DNA of 64,000 nucleotides, taken from positions 2,337,950 to 2,401,949 of the forward strand of contig OZ007512.1 of assembly GCA_963931865.1 (NCBI GenBank), read 5' to 3'. Source of the stretch: Axinella damicornis. Lineage: Eukaryota > Porifera > Demospongiae > Axinellida > Axinellidae. This document shows positions 1-10,006 of the stretch, one piece after another. The notes beneath the pieces were generated by a model. The model was not told the DNA's origin and ran no database searches. It saw only the letters and a list, made by a program, of their open reading frames with translations. Position 1 is the stretch's first letter, and every line of letters starts with the position of its first letter. The position numbers and the translations under genes were made by a program.

Positions 1-225
1 CATGTGCTGTGTATATCAATAATGTGTGTCTGTCTCAGAAGTATTCGGGGGGGGGGGGGGGGGGGGGGGGGGACTAGACTAGTGAGTCCTTCCCCACGTT
101 TCTTCCCTTCCTTCCCCCTCTTCCTTTCCACCTATATACTTCCTCCTTCCCTATTTTCCTCTCTCCCCTTCCCCTTCCTCCTTTATTCCTCCCTCCCTTC
201 CCTCCCCCTTCCCAAATTCCCTCCC

Positions 226-257
<32 letters not shown>

Positions 258-370
258 TTCCCTTCCTCGTCCATCCTTCCCTTTTCTCCTTTCCTCCATC
301 CCCTCCATCTCCCCTTCCCTACCTCCTTTCTTTTCCTCCTTCCCCAAGTCTCTGCAAATACCCTGACGGT
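1..370 (+). repeat. Low-complexity intron-like DNA, duplicate of 10,027-10,275
   Basis: This stretch is poly-G (about 49-72), pyrimidine-rich DNA and poly-C (about 229-257). It ends with a short segment (about 338-379) that recurs at about 10,240-10,275. At 10 kb the same sequence is the intron upstream of an ATG2 exon, but here the similarity stops before that exon. It marks the left edge of the visible part of the first segmental duplication. No coding signal is seen. Confidence 0.7.
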
Positions 371-539
371 TCTCTCTCCAGGGTTCTATCTACTGGGGGG
401 GGGGGGGGGAAGATTCCCCCAAACACTCCAGCTTCCCCCCCAAAATTTCTGACAATTAATTCAGTAAAAGTAGTGTCAGGAACTGCAGCATGTAGCTACA
501 CCTGTGTGCTTTGTACCGTCTCATGTTACACTGCATAGC

Positions 540-840
540 ATTTCCATACTATGACCTCAAAATTGTCTCAGAGTGCCTCAAAATTTTCTGGGGGGGCATG
601 TGCCCCAGACCCCCTTACAAATTGCGTCTTTGTAAGTTGCCAAAGGTCTGCCAGGAGGAAGTCTAGCATGACTGTCACATGCATACACGCTGGACATTTC
701 CATACTATGACCTCAATTTTGTCTCAGAGTGCCTCAGAACCACTCTGAGAAGGCTCAAAATACCAAAATTTTCTGGGGGGAGGGGGGGGGGCATGCCCCC
801 AGACCCCCCTACAAATTGTGGCCTACAGCTGCATCCCCCC
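540..840 (+). repeat. Two diverged copies of a G-rich interspersed repeat
   Basis: Two tandem diverged units (about 543-640 and 700-825) share the opening TTCCATACTATGACCTCA and a block reading AAAATTTTCTGGGGGG followed by a CCCCAGACCCCC stretch. A related block occurs at about 36,365-36,405. This is a dispersed repeat of unknown class with no credible ORF. Confidence 0.5.
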
Positions 841-895
841 GCAGCAGGTCACTGCAGAGCTGAGGTCCGTCATGCACAGCACAGTGGGTTGTGTC
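838..895 (+). pseudogene. Tiny filamin-repeat coding fragment in reverse orientation to the nearby gene
   Basis: The plus strand can encode QQVTAELRS, the same peptide found in the filamin repeat of the minus-strand gene at 3.3 kb and of its copy at 15.8 kb. Similarity fades after about 30 bases and no exon borders or neighbouring domains are present. It is best read as a stray fragment of a paralogue in opposite orientation, or a chance short match. Confidence 0.3.
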
Positions 896-1205
896 TTCGC
901 GATGGTCGACTAAACCGCAGTCATCCCACTTGCCCATACATGTGTAGTTAGCTTCTTGCCAGCATTGCACTCTTGTGTAGTTGATTCCCTCATTGTTTCT
1001 TCCTTTCTCCCTCCCTCCCTGCTCTTCCTCAATCTCTCCCTCGATCCTCTTTCTCCCCTTCCACTCCCCTCCCTCTCCCCCTCCTCCCCTCCCATTCTCC
1101 CCTCCTACCCTCTTCCTCTCCTCCTTTTCTCTTCCTATCCTCCTCCCCTCCCCCTTCTAGGTGCACATTGGACACATGCCGTTTGGTATATGAAGCGACT
1201 GTATG

Positions 1206-1722
1206 TCAGAACAGTCCGGATGACTGACAGAGAGCAACCAATGTATAGGTGAGGATGAAATAGCCAGCAGGGTAGGAGAAGAGAGTCAGCCTGGCGAGAA
1301 CATGACCTGTGCAAGGCATTTGACCCAGTGGATCATGAAGGACACTGACGGACCCACAGGAAAATTCCTTTCGGTTCTGGAATCGTACAAACCGAGTTCT
1401 GACTTGTAGGTAGCTCTCGAACCATGCTAAGTTGGCGGGCAAGCAATGATATACATGACTGAGGAGGCGTGGTTTCCGATTTACCACTCTCAACGGTGTG
1501 CCAGCATCAGCTATCCAAGCCATCCAAGATGTCATGCCACCTTTCCTCTTCCAAGGCTGTTGGGCATCCTTTGACAACGTGCCGAGTTGAGAGCTTCGTA
1601 ATGCCAGGTTTCAGTATTCCAGCTCCTTGAATCACAGGACTAAGTTTCAGACCATGCAGCTTCACCTCATTAGGAATGACATCACCATGACAATGCCAGC
1701 TGTAAATCTCCAATGCTCTCAT
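1206..1722 (-). pseudogene. Possible degraded non-LTR reverse transcriptase remnant (unit A)
   Basis: The minus strand contains SYLQVRTRFV followed by a CGSVSVL-like stretch. This weakly resembles the SYL..RTQ.V and G.PQGSVLGP blocks between RT motifs A and C of Jockey/CR1-type LINEs. Frames are interrupted and no catalytic motif survives. A diverged copy lies at 13.6-14.3 kb in unit B. Identification is tentative; it may be anonymous repeated DNA. Confidence 0.3.
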
Positions 1723-2308
1723 CCGCTCTGAGCTCTGGCAACTGGTTTTCAGTATATCCCAGTTCCTTGAATCTCACGAATAAGTTTCAGACCAGCTTCA
1801 CCTCATTAGGAATGACATCACTAGTCTAATTACTTTGTATCACTATTAGCAGCATGTTTCCCCTCCCCAGGCTCCGCCCGCCTCTACTCCCCCCCCCCCC
1901 CTCCCCCCCCCACTACGAGCTGACGTGTTCCCTAGAGGTGTTCCTCCTCCCACGATGCACCCCCGGCCCCACACCCTCACCCTCCCATGGCCCACAGACC
2001 ATACCACACACCCTCCACTGTTTCCAGGACAACAGTCACCATTTCATTGAGTACATTACCAAATCACATGCATGCAATTATCTGGTCTGTAACTGAGTCC
2101 CCATATTATGTATTGACACAAATCAGTGATCAATGCTACCTGTACTAATTATTGCACAAATTATGCATTGCATGAGTTCTACAATTGCCACAGTGATAAT
2201 AATAGTATAGCACACAGTATGAGCAATCATAAGTCACAAAGCATGAGCAATTGAAATATTATATGACATCATAATTATGACAAACAATACTGATACATAC
2301 CCACATGT

Positions 2309-3448
2309 TCAAAACACTTGAATGCGATTGTTGAGAGAGTCACAGACATACAGGAAGCCATCCTGGTCAGTGGTGATCCCACGTGGGCACTTCAGTTCTC
2401 CTTCTCCACTGCCCCTCCTGCCAAATGAGGTGATGAATGCTCCTGATGTGTGGTATATCGATATACGGTTGTTCCCCCCTTCAGCAACATAGACATGGTC
2501 ATGGTCCACATGGATACCCACTGGGTCAGCCAGTTCACCTGGTCCACTGCCACGCGCACCAAATGTTCTCAGATATGTTCCATTCTGGGAAAACACCTGG
2601 ACACGATCGTTCATACGATCTGCAACATACACGTTACCAGCAGGGTCAAAGGTCAGATCATAGGGCTGCTGCTTCATCTCACCCTCACCACTTCCTGCTT
2701 TGTCAAAACTGAGGACGAATTTCAGGTTAGTGTCAAATACTTGTATCCTGCGATTGTAGCTGTCACAAACAAAGAGCTTGTTATCCTGACTGAGAACAAT
2801 GCCACAGGGAAAATGAAACTGTCCTGTCCTGCCACCCTCACCACCAACTGACTTCACTAACTTTCCCTCAGAGTTAAACTTGGACAATCTGTGTGATTCC
2901 CAATCAGTAACATAAATGTTGCTATCCTCGTCAACAGCTACTCCGTATGGGTTCAGCTTGTACCTTCTGATGCCTGACCTAACAGATGTAGTGTCAATGC
3001 TCCTGATCCTCTCACCATCTCTACTGATTATAGAGACTTTGTAGTACTCACTAACAACGAGCTCTCCACTGCTAGAGGTGGCAACCATACGTGGATCACT
3101 AAGTCCTTTGATGACTCTGACTGGCCTGCCCAGTAGATGAGGAGCTTGCCTGACGTACACTAGGAATGGGCTTCCCTGCACTGGCACATCATTCACTCGT
3201 ACACTCAACTCGTGTTGACCTCGTGTGTTAGGCTGGTATGAAACCTCATAGATGTCTGGGGTCTTGTGTGCTACACTGGTGGGGGTGACTGAGCTGTCCA
3301 CAAGGGACCTCAGCTCTGCAGTGACCTGCTGTTCAGTGGTACAGGGATCACCAGCCATGTCCACCAAGTGGACCTCAAAGTGAGCTTGTTGACCAGTCTC
3401 TGCCAGCTCCAAGCCCTGCCCAACCACAGTGCATCCCTGAGGATCCGG
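2309..3448 (-). CDS. Terminal exon, unit A: filamin repeat plus NHL beta-propeller
   Basis: The exon of 379 codons plus TGA enters in phase 0 after a pyrimidine tract and CAG (3449-3451). Residues about 5-110 form a filamin/ABP280 immunoglobulin-like repeat, with GLELAETGQQAHFEV near its start and SPFLVYV near its end. Residues about 120-379 contain six NHL-type repeats, visible as GVAVDEDSNIYVTDWESHR, LFVCDSYNRRIQVF, VYVADRMNDRVQVF, VYVAEGGNNRISIY and LYVCDSLNNRIQVF. The protein ends exactly after the last IQVF, as TRIM2/3/71-type proteins do. NHL propellers bind RNA or protein. Upstream exons supply coiled coil and a Death-like domain instead of RING/B-box. The exon is intact. Confidence 0.9.
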   Translation of the reverse strand, partial: PDPQGCTVVGQGLELAETGQQAHFEVHLVDMAGDPCTTEQQVTAELRSLVDSSVTPTSVAHKTPDIYEVSYQPNTRGQHELSVRVNDVPVQGSPFLVYVRQAPHLLGRPVRVIKGLSDPRMVATSSSGELVVSEYYKVSIISRDGERIRSIDTTSVRSGIRRYKLNPYGVAVDEDSNIYVTDWESHRLSKFNSEGKLVKSVGGEGGRTGQFHFPCGIVLSQDNKLFVCDSYNRRIQVFDTNLKFVLSFDKAGSGEGEMKQQPYDLTFDPAGNVYVADRMNDRVQVFSQNGTYLRTFGARGSGPGELADPVGIHVDHDHVYVAEGGNNRISIYHTSGAFITSFGRRGSGEGELKCPRGITTDQDGFLYVCDSLNNRIQVF

Positions 3449-3965
3449 CTGTAAGGCAGGGAGGGGTAGGGAGGGCTCGAGTAGTTGAAATTAGCATATT
3501 TCAAGTGACCTCCTGCATTGCGTACAGAAAATCACTATAGTTACCAGCTCATAATGATGAGATGGGTACTTCCTGGATACGAAGTGACTGCCTACCCACT
3601 ATCTAACAATGGGATCTAAAGTAAACAATGTCCCTACACAATCTCACATGCTTGTTTAATTTGACAAAGTTTTGTCTCCTAGCAGATTGATCACAAGATG
3701 TGCTCATTCGGTGTCAGTACCATCACCATCAATTGGCTAAATAATGATGATCATTACATAATATTTCGTGAGATGACTTAGATTTTTAGGATCAGAGTTC
3801 TAGCCATTAACGGAATATGTTTGACCTACAGGCTTTTGAACACAGTTTGAAATATCTTGCATCATTGTGGGAGACAAGTAGCTACTCACATGTCAAAAGG
3901 AGCCGGGTAGTACTATACAAACAGGTATAGCTATGTATGATGTGACACACATTCCAAAACTATAC

Positions 3966-4307
3966 CTGAGATGCAGCATTTTTCTTCTCCCTGAGCTCTG
4001 CAATCAGCTGCTGGAAGCACTCCATTTGTCGGTGGGTAGCCTCCAGCCGTCTCTTCCCCTCCTGTTTCTCATCCTCAGCCTCCACCAACTTGACCCTCAG
4101 CTCTGAGGTCTCCACCGTCAGCCTGTGCAGTTCCTCCTCCTCCTCCGATTGGCACCTGCTCACCCCCTGCAGTCGAGCTTGCAGTGTCTGCAGCTCCTCT
4201 GAAAGCTCTGCGATCTCCCTCTCCCTCTCTGCAATGGTCTGCTTGAAGCCCTCAACTTCAGAACCTGGTATTGCGTTATACTCTTCCTCCACAGAGGACA
4301 GTTGATC
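3966..4307 (-). CDS. Coiled-coil exon 2, unit A
   Basis: This is a 342-base exon of 114 codons. It enters in phase 0 after TTTTCAAG and leaves in phase 0 at CTCAG|GTATAG. The peptide is heptad-rich and highly charged (for example ETSELRVKLVEAEDEKQEG and QQLIAELREKKNAA), typical of a long parallel coiled coil. It splices to the filamin/NHL exon. The homologous exon in unit B has lost this donor. Confidence 0.85.
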
Positions 4308-4462
4308 CTTGAAAAGAAATGAATACACTATACAACTAACACACTGTCTGCATGGGTAACAATACATGAATGAACTTTACTGCTTGCCATGCTGTAAACC
4401 AGTGCATGTGATTGGAATGTGAGGATACAGTTGAACAATTGGATGTAATTATGTTCAAGTAC

Positions 4463-5068
4463 CTTAATTTCCTTGTGAAGAGCTTCTTTGGAACCGGTAG
4501 CAGCAGAAGATTGGATCAGTACCATCTCCACCTTCGTATTCCCACTTTTGAGGCTGATCTCCAACATGCTCTTTGTCGACTCCAGTTGACATACTTGTGC
4601 CGACTTGTCCACCAGTTCCACAGTCACTCTCTGGAGCTCCTCCCTCATATTTCGGGCCTCTTCTCTTGCACACCCCAACTGCCCCTCCACCTCCCTCAGC
4701 TGATCCTGCAACTGCCTCACTTCTGCATCCTTGTTCATCAAAACCGCCTTCAGCTCTTCCCTCTCCCACTCCTCCTCCTCCCTCTCCCTCTGTTGCCCCT
4801 GCAACTGCTGCAGAAACCTCAGCTCCCTCTTCCTAAACTGTAGCTGCCTCTCCGCTTCCTTCCTTCTCTCCAGCAACACCTTCACCCTCACATAGGCACC
4901 ATCAGCCTCCTGTCTGGTGTGGAGTCGCTTGTTTCTGGCAGACACTCTCTCCTTCAGCGCCTGCTCAAGGGCGTGGTTTATCTCACTCAGTTGTTGGTCA
5001 TCCCCTTCCAGTTCATGGTTCAGCTGCTGAGCATGACCGAGTAGTTGAGACTGGAGGGATGACACTTT
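4463..5068 (-). CDS. Coiled-coil exon 1, unit A
   Basis: This 606-base exon (202 codons) enters in phase 0 after TCTGCAG and leaves in phase 0 at ATTAAG|GTACTT. The whole length is coiled coil rich in Glu, Arg, Leu and Gln, including an EREEEEWEREELK tract. The unit B copy has exactly the same length and frame, which argues for selection or recent duplication. The coiled coil presumably oligomerises the protein between its Death-like domain and filamin/NHL tail. Confidence 0.85.
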
Positions 5069-5132
5069 CTGCAGAGAAATGGACAGACACAGTAAATATG
5101 GGACATGTATTATGGTGTTGCTAATGAGCTAC

Positions 5133-5194
5133 CTCTTTCACAACAGGGAACTGCAGTAGCTCCTTTCTCTCCACTGCAGACGGGACTGCCACTC
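5133..5194 (-). CDS. Short linker exon, unit A
   Basis: A 62-base exon encodes VAVPSAVERKELLQFPVVKE, with acceptor GTGCAG and donor GAG|GTAGCT. Its two leading bases complete a Gly codon started by the Death-domain exon, and it exits in phase 0. The same exon with identical length and phase is at 17,864-17,925. It links the Death-like domain to the coiled coil. Confidence 0.75.
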
Positions 5195-5408
5195 CTGCAC
5201 GTGTGATAGAATGAGACGGAGTGTGGATTGTTGGTATTTTCCTCCATATATACACACAATAGCTATAGTTCCACAGAATTCACTGATCAAAGATGCTTCA
5301 ATCATTCATGCAGCACTCTTTACAGACATTGGTGTCACTTACAGCACAAGACGTTCGTGGTCACATGAATACGACACCTGAATAGTATCTGCATGTGGTG
5401 TGGCTCAC

Positions 5409-5666
5409 CATACTTCAGTGCGACTTTCTGAGCGAGGGCTCCCTCCCTCATCCCCACCAGAGCCCTGACCACAGTGGACCATGAGGCCTCCCTGGTCTGC
5501 CTCAGCCATGTCACAAGCATCTCGGTTTTGCAGTCCTCTGTCTTCTCCCTGTGGTCTGCCCTGATCTTCATCAGCTCAGGTGGAGAGATGTCCAGGTAGA
5601 TCCCCAGCTGGAACCACCTGATGACATCGTGCAGTTCACAGACGAGATCTTTTATGGTTAGTTGAG
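5409..5666 (-). CDS. Death-like domain exon, unit A
   Basis: A 258-base exon encodes 85 residues beginning QLTIKDLVCELHDV. The pattern is that of a Death domain: VIRWFQLGIYLDISPPELM (helix 1-2 W..LG..L.I), then CKTEMLVTWLRQTREASW (helix 4-5 with the conserved Trp), then VVRALVGMREGALAQKVAL (helix 5-6). Death domains make homotypic contacts in apoptotic and innate-immune signalling. Entry (phase 1, acceptor CTTCAG) fits the donor at 7,656 and exit fits the next exon. Domain assignment is by pattern only. Confidence 0.75.
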
Positions 5667-5857
5667 CTGAAGAAAGGAGAGTGTACCCCTTCTTTATTTT
5701 GGAAATTCCATATATACACGCTTATATTATCTGTGATCCAACTTGGAGTTACCTTTCCATAGCTGGTTTTAGAATAAACCATGATATTGGGTGTTGTAAA
5801 CACTCATGCGATAAACTTCATGAAGTTTTTGAAATGTCTTACTGTCACACACACTCA

Positions 5858-6245
5858 TAGTCTCGTTCCCAGACCCCAAACACGCACCCGCAAAAAAGGG
5901 GTCTGGTGACAATATGACATGTTGCCTGCCCTTTGAGGGGCGTCACCATGATGATGTTATCAGTAGATTCCAGGCAAAAATGGCAAATTTGATGATGCCC
6001 AGTAAAGCGGTAAGGAAATAGATATTCTTTGTACCAACAAAGGTAGCACTCCTCTTCACACAGTTTCTGGGCTGTGTCTACCAGGTCTACTTAGACGGAA
6101 ACCGCGAAGTAATTTATTCCTCTGTAGCTAATCTCTGATTGGCCATCCCACATTCCAGACATCAATGTCATAAGACCGAGTAAAATGTCGGATTCTCACC
6201 AGACCCCTTTCACGGGTGCGCGTTCGGGGTCTGGGAACGAGACTA
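5858..6245. mobile_element. MITE with TAGTCTCGTTCCCAGACCCC ends and 9-bp target duplication
   Basis: The 388-bp element begins TAGTCTCGTTCCCAGACCCC and ends with the inverted GGGGTCTGGGAACGAGACTA. It is flanked on both sides by ACACACTCA (5849-5857 and 6246-6254). A 9-bp duplication fits Mutator-like transposition. A truncated copy is in unit B at about 20,603-20,965, so the insertion predates the duplication. It carries no ORF. Confidence 0.85.
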
Positions 6246-6449
6246 ACACACTCACAGTCTGACATGAAGTATCTACAGCAACCACTGAACTTGGTACAAG
6301 GGCTGAAGTTTACTCAGACTAGTTGTTTTAAGAAAAGAAAATATTTGATTACAACCAGACCGGATACTGGAGTGACACTTGAGTAAACTTCAGTAGCCAC
6401 CCACTCATGAGCACAGCAGTTTGAATTAGCATGGACGGATGGTCAGTGA

Positions 6450-6839
6450 TAGCCTCATACCAGGCCCTCACACGGAATGCGGAAGAGAGCCTGGTGACAC
6501 TTGGCAAAATTCCTGTATGTGCTGAGCTCAGCAGTCTTGATTTCGGGTAGGCGAATCCGTTCGTCCATTGCCAATTACTGCGTAGTAATTACATTCTTCA
6601 CCCCGCGAAAAGTGTAGCCGTTTGATAAAACTGCTGTTCTAGCCCTCAAGACTCACCTCTGGCCGCTCCTTGGCAAGGACTTGCTACTTAGCCATCACCA
6701 ACAGCTACCTTCCGCGTGATTCGAATGCATCCAAGTAAGGAATGTAATCGATTACGCAATTATGCTGACTGAGCACATACGGGAATTTTGCCAAGTGTCA
6801 CCAGGCCCTCTTCCGCGTGAGGGCCTGGGTACGAGGCTA
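6450..6839. mobile_element. Long MITE of the TAGCCTCGT..CCAGGCCCTC family
   Basis: The 390-bp element has inverted ends (TAGCCTCATACCAGGCCCTC against GAGGGCCTGGGTACGAGGCTA) and near-identical flanking 9-mers GGTCAGTGA and GGTCAGTAG. Terminal arms extend about 55 bp (through CCTGGTGACACTTGGC). Full-length relatives are at 37,229-37,628 and about 59,793-60,198. Confidence 0.8.
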
Positions 6840-6845
6840 GGTCAG

Positions 6846-7655
6846 TAGTGACTGTGACAGTTCACTAATAACAATGTTTTGCCACTCATTTCACATGACA
6901 ACGCAAACCATGAAATGTCACAAGCTCAACAACACAACTTTCCAATATACCTTAGCTCATGTAGCTCCCAACATAATAACTTCGAGCAGAAGCTGCGTCA
7001 GCAAGCCCGGAACAAAGTATAGCTTCACTCCTGGTCAGTCAAGTTATTTTGGTCATTGCGTTTTTGAAATGGGTGTGTAACGGTCAGCTATTGGCAGATG
7101 CAAACCCACAGAGTACAACAGCCACCGAACTTGGTACAAGGGCTGAAGTTTACTCAGACCAAAGATAAGTGTACTACAAAAGGAAATAGTCGTTTTATTT
7201 GATTAGACAACCACACTGGATACTGGAGTGGCACTTGAGTATCCACTCACTGAATTAGCAGGGAAGGAAACCACGAAAATGGGAGAAGTTCAACAACACA
7301 ACATTCCATACGTAGCTCCCAATACAGTTACTATACTTCCAAGCAGTGCATTTGTCAACAAGCTTGGGAAAGGGTTGGTAACCAACACCAGGAATTAACT
7401 GTTCTGAGACTTTTATCCCGAAAATGTGTGAGTTGGAGTACATACCAGCAACTTGGCGCATCGAACCACACGGCTTGATGCGCCCTTGGTACCAGTCACA
7501 AACACAATCACAATGCATGGTCAGTTTAGAAGTCCATTGAGCGAACAGGTTCTAAATATGTACGTTGTGGCCTGATTTCGAACCTTTGACCCGTTTTGTT
7601 ACCCTAGGAATGAAACTACATCCTTCTCATCACACTCACACACAGCCTCCTATAC
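6846..7655. other. Intron of the unit A Death-domain gene, non-coding
   Basis: This lies between the N-terminal exon (ends 7,656) and the MITEs upstream of the Death-domain exon. It shares patches with 20,970-21,630 in unit B (for example AAGCTTGGGAAAGGGTTGGT), consistent with the same intron in both copies. No exon is seen. Confidence 0.5.
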
Positions 7656-8483
7656 CTTGAGTGAGTGTCTCCTTGCTCTTTGTCCTACACGCCCGAAAGA
7701 GAGACCAGTGCTCAAACATTTCACTCTCTTTGAAGAGAGCCATGCAGGCAGAGTGATTCTCCAGGGTCACTTCCACCACCCGGGCATCCTTCGTCACTGC
7801 ATCAGGACGGACAAGAAACAGCTGCAGCTGGACATGAGTGGGGAGCTGATCACTAGCAGGCTGCTGGTCAGAGGTGGGCTGGCTGCTGGTCATAGGTGGC
7901 CTGGTCACTACCGGGCCTCTGGTCAGAGGTGGGCTGGTCACTACCGGGCTGCTGGTCAGAGGTGGGCTGCTAGCTGGTCACTACTGGGCTGCTGGTCAGA
8001 GGTGGGCTGGTCACTACCGGGCTGCTGGCCATGAGTGGGGAACTTCACAGTGAATAGAGACTCCAGTTGCTGTTGAGCAGATCCTCTATTAATAAGAAAT
8101 TTCCTCAGATTGTGCTCAGAGGAGAAGGAGACTGGGAACAGAGGCACTTCCTCGCAGTGAACATCACCGACTCGAGAGATCCCACGAGTCTTCACCACCT
8201 CTTCCAGGGAGGCTCGGATGGAGTGGAGGGGGAGACTGAGGCTGGGGTAGCGGCAGCTGAGGGTGAGTTCTCCATCACTGGAGCACCCAACTTGAGCAGG
8301 TTGGCCGTTGATGGTGACTGGTGTTCTCAGCAGGAAGAAGCTGCTGTAGTAGGTGGTGTGGGGAGTTAGTCGGAGCTGGCTTGGGAGGATTTTGGCAGAA
8401 GACAGTGGCTCTTCAGAGGTCATGGCTAATTGTGAGTAAGTTAAATGCTCGCAGCTACACAGTGATATAGAACGTTCCACAGC
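7656..8483 (-). pseudogene. N-terminal exon of the unit A Death/NHL gene, frame broken in its minisatellite
   Basis: On the minus strand the exon opens after CTGTAG with a peptide containing SLCSCEHLTYSQLAMTS. It continues about 140 residues, enters an 11-residue repeat (consensus [11 protein letters not shown]), then reads [17 protein letters not shown] and [14 protein letters not shown] before donor CAAG|GTATAG. The exit phase joins exactly to the Death-domain exon (Gln-Ala-Gln-Leu). The two halves are in different frames: one repeat unit is 11 bp short and another junction has 7 extra bp, so the exon as assembled cannot be read through. The position before a Death domain recalls ZU5-UPA-Death proteins, but I see no decisive UPA motif. 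Confidence 0.55.
7845..8035. repeat. 33-bp minisatellite, about five irregular copies (unit A)
   Basis: The unit is GGTCACTACCGGGCTGCTGG followed by a 13-base TCAGAGGTGGGCT tail, 33 bp in all, coding 11 residues on the minus strand. One copy is 22 bp and one junction carries 7 extra bases. The same array in unit B is longer and regular. Confidence 0.85.
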
Positions 8484-8778
8484 CTACAGACGAAGGTACA
8501 AATTAGTAATCACGATCACCCTAGATCCACTATGATCTCCAAGATGCCAAGGAAACAACGTACCTTGGCTTCGCTTTGCTCTATAGGTCACCGAGTACCT
8601 CGACTCGCTGCGAGCTGTGAGGTAGACCATAATAATATTATTATCTATGGGTAGACTATTTCCGGTGTTTAAACGATTACGTAATCATCGATCAGCCCCA
8701 CCCACCCTCTAGCATGCGAAAAAAATGACACAAACACTGTCGTGATGTGACTGATGTCGATCGTCTGCACACAGAACT

Positions 8779-8850
8779 ATGGCTCATGTGCCCGGAGGTG
8801 CGCCTTCAGACCGTATGCTCTGTGCAACGTGGAACGACCGCTACTGCCTG
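8779..8850 (+). CDS. Possible first coding exon of unknown gene
   Basis: ATG at 8,779 opens 24 codons starting MAHVPGGAPSDRMLCATWND and ending at a good donor CTG|GTATGT. It lies divergently about 300 bp from the minus-strand N-terminal exon. It does not look like the chorein start of ATG2, whose internal exons follow at 9.5 kb. No second exon was confirmed. Confidence 0.25.
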
Positions 8851-8999
8851 GTATGTATCTCTATCAATCAATTTCAATTCAAGTGTAACCATCAATTTAT
8901 AGCTATGTGGTAGGCTAAGTTTGCCTGCAAGTATAAAATATAGAGAGAGCACTTCCTTTGCTAGCCAGACTGTGTTGGCACCTAGTCTTGGACTCAGAT

Positions 9000-9145
9000 T
9001 AGCCTTGCTCCCAGCCACCCCACCCACGAGGAAGACAGTGGGCGTGGCAGCCTTGCTCCCAGTCACCCCACCCATGAGGAAGACAGTGGGCGTGGCAGCC
9101 TTGCTCCCAGTCACCCCACCCACGAGGAAGACAGTGGGCGGGCAG
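9000..9145. repeat. 48-bp tandem repeat, three copies
   Basis: Three near-identical 48-bp units contain CCTTGCTCCCAGTCACCCC and AGACAGTGGGCGTGGCAG. The array is followed by GGGGTCTGGGAATGAGACTA, the terminus of the 5.86-kb MITE family, so it may have grown beside a MITE end. Confidence 0.75.
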
Positions 9146-9513
9146 AAGTCGGGGTCTGGGAATGAGACTACACAGTTACAGGGTCACCAGCAGTTTAACA
9201 GTGTGGTCACATATAGTCCCTTGGGATTGGAAACTGACTAGCCTGTATAGCAAGACAGTTCTTGTTTCAACTGAGATAGCTAGCCAGCTGGAGAGGAAAC
9301 AGTTCACGAGGTCCAATGTTTCAAGGCACTCCACACAGTTCAAAGGTCAAGTGTGCATGCTGCTCCATCCGCTCAGTTCAAAGGTCAAGTGCAAGAACGT
9401 GGGGTGTGAAAGAACCCAAGGGCGAGGCTGTCCACTCACTGCTGTTGGCAGCTTGATGTGCATTCAAGTGGGTCTGCTGAATCTGATTGCTCTGTCTTCC
9501 TCTCCTCTGCCAG

Positions 9514-9610
9514 AGTTGAGTTCTCTGATGAGGTGAGCAGGCCGGTGGAGTGAAGCTGGGCAGTGCTGAACTCTGCAATGTGAGGGCAGACCCGGAGGAG
9601 ACCTTCAACG
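9514..9610 (+). pseudogene. ATG2: ATG2 exon fragments joined by an 8-base pseudo-intron
   Basis: Acceptor TGCCAG precedes a short reading VEFSDE (to 9,532). The bases GTGAGCAG follow, which is a donor directly abutting an acceptor. Then 9,541-9,610 reads GGVKLGSAELCNVRADPEET and exits in phase 1 at AACG|GTGAGA. In ATG2 proteins a V.R.EY.DE segment is separated from a GVRL..EEL segment by about 30 residues, so sequence between two introns appears deleted. ATG2 is the autophagy lipid-transfer protein. The unspliceable 8-base interval and the missing remainder of the gene mark this as a relic. Confidence 0.5.
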
Positions 9611-9909
9611 GTGAGAGGAAGAAGGGAGGAGTGTGTGCATGCGGGTGTGTATATTTCATGTTATTTGGGCAATTCAATACGTACAATCCACTAGGGTGCA
9701 TCCCATATCATGACATAATGTTCCTATCACAACACAAACACATGATCATGCATGTCCTATGTTGTAGCACCACGTCTGGGCAGACCAACTTTAAATGGGC
9801 CTATCAAATTCAGCATGCTAATAATCATGGAATGGTCATACTTGTATGACTCACTAACCCAGCTGGTCACATGACTAAGTCAATGGTCACATGACCTCAC
9901 TATTTCCAG

Positions 9910-10006
9910 AAGTGGAGGGTGCCACTCTGGTCAGAGGTCAGAAACACGTCCCTATTCTGAGGGAGGTGTCGAACACACCACAGCTTGCTTGCCTTGTGAA
10001 CCTACA
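9910..10006 (+). pseudogene. ATG2: ATG2 internal exon
   Basis: A 97-base exon after TATTTCCAG completes a Glu codon from the preceding exon and reads [18 protein letters not shown] then LACLVNLQ. Its donor CTACA|GTGAAG leaves two bases that the next exon completes as Gln. Together with that exon it gives ACLVNLQ-DIKSETLPGPKLEV, matching the VKLKQNE..PGPKLEV region of animal ATG2. Three consecutive junction phases agree. Confidence 0.6.

Noticed and set aside
1310..1350. Plus-strand peptide KAFDPVDHEGH resembling RT motif A
   Set aside because: The frame closes almost at once, no other RT motif follows on this strand, and the duplicate at 13.63 kb does not keep it. Treated as chance or part of a degraded repeat.
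7656..8483. Firm call of a UPA or GPS/GAIN domain for the N-terminal exon (CSCEHLT resembles a GPS-like motif)
   Set aside because: Only one short motif agrees; no cleavage site or transmembrane context follows, so it was kept as an unassigned domain.
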